From Neolentinus lepideus HHB14362 ss-1 (Eukaryota; Basidiomycota; Agaricomycetes; Gloeophyllales; Gloeophyllaceae): a stretch of DNA of 64,000 nucleotides. The stretch is from NCBI GenBank assembly GCA_001632425.1, contig KV425583.1, forward strand, positions 131,781-195,780. The letters are read 5' to 3'. Position numbers and translations under genes: made by a program. The notes under the pieces were generated by a model. The model was not told the origin of the DNA. It was given only the letters and a program-made list of their open reading frames with translations, and searched no databases. Of this stretch, positions 56,787 to 64,000 are shown piece after piece (the first letter of the stretch is position 1; each line of letters opens with the position of its first letter).

Positions 56787-59700
56787 TTAAAGTCGTTTCA
56801 ATAGGTCGCTCGCGGACGCCGACGACTCTCCAGCCACCGAATGTCGCCGGCTGCTGCTATCCCCATCGTCACCAGACGAGGCCACGCGCGCCAACGCACT
56901 ACTCACCTCGGCCTTCTTCCGCCGCCCGAACGACACACCCCAACTACTAGCAAGGTTCGCTAGCGTGCTGGTCGCAGTCCCACCGCTCGCTTTTCTCGCT
57001 GGGGTGCCGCTATAGTCTGCAGTCGTCGTCGTCGACAAGGGCGAGGTCTGTGGCACATGATACGAACTCGTTCGCCGCCGATAAGCCAGGATGTTCGACA
57101 TGCCATCGGACGGCGACCCCTCCGGCGAGGGCGCAACAGATTCGCGACTGGAGCTGGGCAAGGCATCATCGTCTATCATGCGGGGAGAAGACACGAGAGG
57201 CTGTCCGGACAACGCCGTGGTAGGTGCAGCCTTGCCAGCTAGGGATGACCCAGATGAAGCGCTTCCCAGCGGTGGGATCCGGCCCCCAGAGAAGCGAGAG
57301 GATATAGACACTCGCGAAGCACGGGAAGCAGAGCGCAGAGGTGATTGCCCTGTCGGAGTGCGAGCTCGCGCTTGTGACGGAGACGGCGATGGCCCTACAG
57401 GAGGGGGCGAGGGGGTTGCCGGTGATGGCGTGTTATCTCTTGACGCTGGAATGGTCTCTAGCCCACCTTCGACCGGCGCTTGAGCTAGTAAGCGTGAGAG
57501 GGATGATGGACCGTTAGTTGGGGATGATTGAGTGCGCGCCCGTGTCGGAAATAGGTGAGAGTTGGGAGGCCTGGTGGCTTCGAAGGACTCCTCCACCTCT
57601 GCCACGGGTAGAGGCGCGCTCGGCTCGCCTCGTGAATATATTTCGCCCGAGACTGACCCCGCCTTCTTCGCCTGAAATTTCTTCTTCGAGGGTGGACTTG
57701 GTTGTGTCCAGTCTTCCACCTCGAGAGTGTAGTACTTCACACCATCTCCCAGGCCGTACGGGTTGCTGTTTGGATCCTGTGGAGCCGGTGTCATAGTTAG
57801 TCGAGGGAAGGGAGAGTACTTCTTCGGAGAACATACCCTGTGATCAACAACTCGCTCCATTATAGATGTGATCCGGGCGACAATCCATTCCCGACTCTTC
57901 AGTTGCTCGGCAAGGTGACCTGTAGCATTGAGGAAATAGTGTGGGAACGATACTGTCGGGAAGGAGGATTAAGGGGGAATAGTATCTTTGAATAGACTGT
58001 GGGTACGTACCATTGAAAGCAGCCCAGGGCTTCGAGACGGAATTACGGGTAGGCAAGAACAAAGCTAGATCACCCTTCGCGAAGTTACGGAAGGAAATCT
58101 TGCCTTTGGCCCGCTCCCTGTATTCCTTACATTGTTTCTGCCATTTGCGGATCGTAGAGCTAGTTTTCGAGATTATCTCCAGAAAATGATCATGGTCAAA
58201 CTCTCGCAGTTGCTCCAACGCTGTAGCAGGGTCAGAGGGGTCGATCGGGGATGGTTCATCCGCATGACCATTGATATTGGGCCTGACCGATTGCGAGAGG
58301 GAAAGATCCACTTGATTGCCTGACAATCGGGGGTGGGAAAGGACCGTTTGCACCGTGGAGATTGCCCTGACGTGCGAATTCCGGAAAGCGATAGCCACGT
58401 CTAGAATTTGAGCTACCAGCCGATTGCTCTCCTCTAGTCGATGCTCATAGTCCGATTGAGAGGCTATCCCGGCTTTGAGATCTTCTCGCAGAAGGCTCTC
58501 GGCGTGCCGTGCCTCGCGGAGTTGGTGTTCCACTCGCTGCAGCTCTTCCCGAAGTCCCATAGCATCAGCATTCGTCATCTCGTTCCTCGACCATGTCTCC
58601 TTGAGTTGTCGCTCAGTATCTTCTAGGGCCACTCGTAGTTCCGAAAATTGATGCTCCAAGACAGCGCGATCGCCGTCTGCCTCAGCTATGCAGTCGCGCA
58701 TTATACGATCGTGTTCGGAGGCTTGCATTTTGAGCAGGCGATCCTTCTCTTTTTCGGCCTGTGTTAGAGCGAGACGAACGTGCTCGCTCTCTTGTCTGGC
58801 CGCTTGGATCTGTGCCTGCAAGTCTTCACCTCGGGCACGAGCCTCTTCGAGATTGCGTAATGTCGTGCTCTGGTCTTCCATGAGTTTAGAGACCTTCTCC
58901 GCGTGCCGGGCTTCCAGAGCCTTGACGTCCTCGTACTGCTCCCGGATGTTTGCCAGTTCCTGTCGAAGTATCTCAGCAGCTCGAGTTTGCTCTGTTGCCT
59001 CGGCTAGAGCATTCGAGTGAGTCTGCCGCTGCTGCTCAATGTCCGCAAGCAACTCCGAATGCCGTTCCTCAAGCACCCGACGGGCGGTGACCTCGCTCTC
59101 GACTTGTGCTCGAGCGTGATGAAGGTCTTGCTCCATACGATCCGCCTGGTCCGCAGTGACATCAGCTTCCTGAAGAGCAGCCTTCAGTCGGTCGATCTCA
59201 GCCTGGTAAGCTGAACGCTCTTCCTCAAACCGCTGTTCCTGGTTATTCTTGTCCTGTTGAACAGAGTGTAGCTGCTCCGCGAGTTCCGCGTACATCTGCT
59301 CGTCAACCTCAGATACTGCGCAAGTTAGGATGGTAGCAATAGTTATTTGAAAGGAAAAGACTAACTGCGCCGCCGTGATAGCGAAAGGCGAGATGAAGAC
59401 AGTACTGTCGCATTTTTAGCAATGCCCGCAGCACGATTCTGAAACTTACAAGACCGCTCGGCGATTCGATCGAAACCAGATTCAAGACCATCAATCTTGC
59501 CAATGAGCTTTTCGAGAGTCGACCTCGTCTCTCGAATAGTAGCGAGAGCAACATGATCGGCAGAGGCATGGGATATTTGGTCGATCTCATCCAGAACCTT
59601 AAGGAAGTCTACCACAGGTATTTAGCAGCAGGAACTCCATCGACGCACAATAAAACATGCCTTCGATATCCGACCGCTCGAATGTGAACGGTGAATCTGT

Positions 59701-61645
59701 GCTACCGCTCGGCGAGAAGTCGATCTGGGGGACGGGATCGTCCAAGCCGCGTATGTCGAACGGGAGTTGGCCTTGTATATCGGCTTTGTACATTTGCCTC
59801 TGTTTCCGCTCGTTGGCCCTAGGACAAGGCGACATCTAGCCCAACATTTTCATAGGAAATGGATTTGACGTACGAGAATTTAGCCATAACCTCCAATATC
59901 ATCTGTGCTCGCTGGAAGAAAAACCTAGCTACACGTCAGGTCAGATTAATTGCTGCACATCGCCAAGTATTGGTATGAAAGTTTACCGAATTCCTTCCTC
60001 CTGACAATTTCCACTATCGTCGCACCATACGCATAAATCATATTATGCAGCCGCTGAATGTGCGAGAAACTCGTCTTCACACGGAAGCTCGCCTGAAGCG
60101 ACGTGAGCGTCGTAGGTAGCTGGACTACATCGTGGTTCAGGGTGCTGATACGGCGTAGTACACGGATGCATGTCGCTGTGTGTGAATTCTACACATAGCA
60201 CCTAGTCACCCTGGAGGTCGAGTAGGAATTAATAATAGGTGCTCGCACCTTCGCATTAGTGAGAATCACGACCTGTTCACGCAGGCGAGCGTCCGACTGT
60301 CTCAATTCTAGTCCGTCATTGGGATATGCTGCTTGCAGTATAAAAAAAGTAGACCGTACCTTGAACGAGACGCTCCGAATTGGATACAGGACCTAAGCAT
60401 GTTCGATAGTGACTATGGACCAATATGTGAGCACTACGTACTCTCGAGTGCAGCGGCTGCATCAGCTATCTTATCGAATGTATCCTGAGCTATTCGAGTA
60501 GCTGAATCTGCCGTGTCTAACAAACTAAGACACGCAATTCAGGGGAGGAAGGACAAAGCAGACGAGAAGCTATTACCTCCTGTCAGTCACGAAAGACCTT
60601 ACCTCATCTGCTCCTTCTTGCAGTCGGTTCATAGCTCCTTGTGCTTGTTCGAAGCGAGTGTGAAGCTCGCCTTTATCGGTGTTTGTCGCATATTGACATG
60701 TAAGTATATAAAACACAACTCACCGTGGGTGCGCCTGCACGTATCTGCCACCTGTCTCATCTTGATATTCGACACGTAAGTCCCTAGTGTCCTCCCACTG
60801 TCACCAGACTCAATAGCCTTTCTGACTGCAGGAGACAGAAACTCCACATGGATCTTGACTCGACCAATCATCTCAAGATCGGCATCCAGTCCGGACAAAA
60901 GAGAAGCCTGTTTATCAAGTTCCTTCCTAGCTCCCACCGCAATACTGTCAAAGGCCTCCGCAAGCGCGAGCACATTAAGGTCTAAGCTGTTCGAGGCTAT
61001 CCGTAGTGCTTCATGTTGGTGTCGTAGAGTTGACAGCAGGTGGGTTACGTGATCTCGATGTGTCTGAGCTATGCATAGGGACGATGCGGCAAGTTGTGAG
61101 GGTCGAAAGGGAGGTGTGGCTGAAATTGTCTCTTGAAGGAGAGTAAGAGTTGAACTGAAGAAGGGTGATTAAACTTACCATCTAGTGGCGGCTGCATGGG
61201 AGGATCAATCTTCAACTCTTGCAGCACCTCGTCCAAGTCAAGATCCAGGTAGTACTTGTTGAAGACAAATATCGTCTGTTTCTTCCCGTTAGATAGTTTC
61301 TTGGAGACTCGGACCACAGCGGATGTGGTAGAGGTCGTGCGCCACACTCTAGACTGCGCCCAAACGTGTATGCCTCAAGCTACTCACCTGGTCCTGCGCC
61401 CCAGCCAGTTCCCGTATGTTATCACTCCTCAAACGTCTCCCGTCAGATAGATATGCCAGTATTGCCTCTTCCTCAACACCTGTTTCTTGGTGCAAAAACA
61501 ACTCTAAGCTTCCGATCCTGCAGCCCCGTGTCAACGCGTGCAACTCCATCGACACGTTCTAATCCTGACTGCACCTTTCTATATCGCGTAGTGTTGCATT
61601 GACTTGGACCACTTCTCCGTCCTCTGCGCGACATATCTGAAGCAT
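56787..61645 (-). CDS. ATG11: Autophagy scaffold protein Atg11
   Basis: Many exons, roughly 1,300 residues. The N-terminus MLQICRAEDGEVVQVNATLR, IGSLELFLHQETGVEEEAIL and IFVFNKYYLDLDLDEV forms the ubiquitin-like start. The FIP200/Atg17-like region follows (ALAEAFDSIAVGARKELDKQ, KMRQVADTCRRTHGEL). A central coiled coil of several hundred residues lies at about 59295-58200 (LAEQLHSVQQDKNNQEQRF and onward). The conserved C-terminal domain reads FAKGDLALFLPTRNSVSKPW, AAFN, HLAEQLKSREWIVARITSI, and GLGDGVKYYTLEVEDW. A Ser/Pro-rich tail of about 300 residues ends at 56787. Atg11 links cargo receptors to the autophagy machinery in selective autophagy. I chose the Met at 61645 over an in-frame one 17 codons upstream because the family starts at MxQICRAEDG. 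Confidence 0.93.
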
Positions 61646-61946
61646 TCGTCCTAGAAGTAGTCTAAAGTTAAGGAGTGTTAACTTGATTGCCTGCATCCGC
61701 CTCCAGTGTCTGAATTTGGGAGGCTCGGAGGCCACGTGCGGTGACACACAGATTGCATCGGGCTCGGACGCGGCGTTAGGTTTTGACAGTGTATGTGCAA
61801 GAAGCCAAACCTGCGGGTACTAGTAAATACAAGAAGTGGTAGAATCGCCAGGGTAAGCCATCCAATACGTCTGGACATCAAAATAAAATCCGAAACTCAA
61901 GCTCGCTATGTAGAGATACCGTGACAAATAAACGTATATTGGCAAG
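61646..61946. promoter_or_regulatory. Divergent promoter region ATG11/PFK-2
   Basis: 301 bp separate two divergent start codons, so the two genes share a short upstream region. No specific elements are assigned. Confidence 0.5.
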
Positions 61947-63866
61947 ATGGTGGCACCTCTGTATACGACAGCGTCGGGTTTACTCTTCCATGCTGGTAAA
62001 ATCCTGGTTGTTACAGTCGGGTTGCCTGCTCGAGGAAAGACACACATCTCCAGAGCGCTCGAGCGGTACCTCCGATGGGCGGGTATCAAGACCCAAGTCA
62101 TATCTTTGGGCGATTATCGCCGTAAGGTGATAGGAGGCGCCCAGAAGCTTCCGCCTGATTACTTCACCTTGGGTTGGTCTTCAGTGACAGAGCGTAGGTG
62201 CTCGTTGTATTGATGAAAACGTAGGCGAGAAGAGCCCCGAGACGATGGCTTTGAGGAAATCAGTTGCAGACGGATGCGAGCAGATCATCTGGAACTTCTT
62301 CGACAGCGGTGGGCAAGTTGTAATATATGACGCCAACAACGGTACTCGAGAGGCAAGACAGAAGCTCGCGGAGAAGTTCGACAAGGCAGGCATCCATGTC
62401 ATCATGATGGGTGTGTTCTGCCCCTCAGCATATATTCAAAGTCTAACTCTCCTCAGAGTCTGTTTGCGACAACGTGAAAGTCATTGAACGGAACATCCGC
62501 AGTGTAAAGATCTCATCTCCTGATGTACTTGTCCTTCGCTTGAATGCCAGTGCTTAACCCCTAACATTGTCATAAATAGTACAAAGGGTGGAATCCAGAC
62601 AAGGCAGTCGAAGATTACTGGGGTCGTATCCGAGACCACGAGAAATACTATGAACCAGTGGAGGAGACAACTTGGCCGTTCATTCGAATAATCAATGTCG
62701 GTCTTCATTTATAGTTCACGAACTAGATCACTTATACCTTTCCACCTCAGGTCGGCGAGAAAATTATGGTCAACGTGAGTTACTTGCAATATTACAAACC
62801 ATCCCTTTCGTTGAGAACATATTCACAGGATATTCGTGGTTATGTCCAAGTAAGTCTCGGTTTATCGCTGACCGACTTTGTTCATGCGCTACCGCCAGTC
62901 ACGAATCGTCTTCTTTCTCATGAACATCCACAACCGATACCGTAGAATCTACTTTGCTCGAGTGAGTGATCTCCATCCCTTCCTGTACTCGAGTCCGTTT
63001 GACAACACCAATAAAACAGTCTGGCCAATCTCTCATTGAACACTCCTACAAAGCCGACTCTGACCTCTCCCCAAGTGGATGGGAATATGCCGAGCGGCTC
63101 AAAGAGTTCGTCATGGCCCGACGCAAGAAATCGGTCGTCGAGAAACCAGGCAGCAGTCGTCGCCTAGTTGTAAGTACCACCCATCCTCCCCTACATCCCC
63201 CACTATATCCCTCAGCATGGAACTTCATTCCATGTAGGTTTGGACATCTGCCCGTCGCCGCTCGCACCATACCGCCTGGCCGTTCCTGACCGCCGACGTC
63301 GCCAAGGACGTGAAAGTGGTCGAAAAGCCACAGATGTCCGAGATCAACCCTGGTGTGTGGGACGGCTTGGCGCCGGACCAGGTGAAGAAATACTACCCTG
63401 ACGAGTGGGAACGATTCGTAAAGGACCCGTATGCGTACCGCGCGCCGAGGGCGGAGAGTTATCACGATCTCTGCGGTGCGTCGCTCCATTCTTTTTCAAC
63501 TTTGCTATCAAATATGATATTGACTTTTGAACAGTCCGCCTCGAACCAATTCTGGTCGAGCTCGAACGCGAGCAGGAAGACCTTCTCATCATAGGACACG
63601 CATCCGTCATCCGCTGCCTCCTCGCTTACCTCATCGGCCTACCGGCCTCCGAGATTCCCGCTATCGAGGTCGCGCGCGGTGACCTCCTCGAAGTCGTGCC
63701 CACCAGCTACGGCGTGCACAGCCAGGCGTTCCACTTCTGGGACGGCCCGGGAAGGAATTTTGGTGATGAGCCTGGCGAGCCTGGCAAGGATGAGAATAAT
63801 TTCTATGAGAATTATGCGGAGGACACTAAAGGGAAGAGGAAGATTGGGTATGAGAGCGAGAACTAA
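61947..63866 (+). CDS. PFK26: 6-phosphofructo-2-kinase with altered bisphosphatase site
   Basis: Ten exons (61947-62172, 62225-62410, 62457-62524, 62580-62696, 62751-62774, 62829-62849, 62899-62961, 63020-63169, 63238-63475, 63535-63866), 474 residues. The kinase half has a P-loop at 25-32 (GLPARGKT), GDYRRKVIGG, IYDANNGTREARQKL and YKGWNPDKAVEDYWGRI. The second half is a phosphoglycerate-mutase-like fold. Its catalytic RHG is RSG here (IYFARSGQS): the nucleophilic His is Ser at residue 236, and the GVxEE stretch is GVWDG. A later His (IIGHASVIRCLLAYL) remains. Loss of this His is known for yeast Pfk26, which is essentially kinase-only. The enzyme should make fructose-2,6-bisphosphate, the activator of phosphofructokinase-1. 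Codons near the site flank an intron with clean GT-AG ends. Confidence 0.93.
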
Positions 63867-64000
63867 ATCCGAATGAATATAGGGAGGTGGCGATAAGCAA
63901 TACATCGGATCAATCCTCTGCGACGTATGATAGTATCTGTGATTGAGTCTGTAATCCTATCAATGTCATTTTTACCTACAAGTCAATTCGGTCAGACGAC

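Overview
This window comes from a filamentous basidiomycete, most likely an agaricomycete. The genes have short introns (about 45-60 nt), they are tightly packed on both strands, and they include families typical of mushrooms: a fungal GT4-type trehalose phosphorylase, an Atg11 scaffold, a Gin4-type kinase with a C-terminal KA1-like domain, and a Ser/Thr-rich secreted protein. All functional calls come from reading translated exons by eye; no database search was run. There is one assembly gap of 100 N (23302-23401).

Layout. 1-790: 3'-truncated secreted protein (-). 2889-5898: Gin4/Hsl1/Nim1-like kinase (+). 6.2-10.5 kb: the best-preserved copy (copy A) of an unrecognised, repeated gene family (-). 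11.7-13.6 kb: ribosomal protein uL15 (-) and RNA polymerase II subunit RPB11 (+), divergent around a shared 0.7 kb upstream region. 14.3-16.3 kb: MGRN1/LUL-type RING ubiquitin ligase (+). 16.8-18.1 kb: protein with two homeodomain-like segments (+). 18.4-28.9 kb: a rearranged block. It holds a 3' fragment of a trehalose phosphorylase gene, decayed family copies B1/B2 (-), a nearly complete but broken trehalose phosphorylase gene (-), and copy C inverted (+). Two small inverted-repeat transposons have landed inside the block. 29.4-30.1 kb: a five-exon gene for a small membrane protein (+). 31.3-34.1 kb: MTG1-type GTPase with an unusually long intron (-). 35.1-35.8 kb: basic, probably nuclear protein (-). 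35.8-41.6 kb: gene-poor. 41.6-43.7 kb: SWI3/RSC8 chromatin subunit (-). 45.8-47.3 kb: PP1 catalytic subunit (-). 48.0-50.8 kb: PH-domain protein (-). 53.2-55.2 kb: MFS sugar transporter (-). 56.8-61.6 kb: Atg11 (-). 61.9-63.9 kb: PFK-2 with an altered bisphosphatase site (+).

How it fits together. Most genes are single-copy housekeeping or regulatory genes with no operon logic: transcription and chromatin (RPB11, SWI3), translation (uL15, MTG1), signalling (Gin4-type kinase, PP1, PH protein), autophagy (Atg11) and sugar metabolism (transporter, PFK-2, trehalose phosphorylase). The most unusual part is 18.4-28.9 kb. Comparing the duplicated copies inside the window shows a nonsense change in the phosphorylase gene and gives empty sites that define two transposon insertions, one with a 2-bp TA target duplication and one with an 8-bp target duplication carrying a tRNA-like segment.
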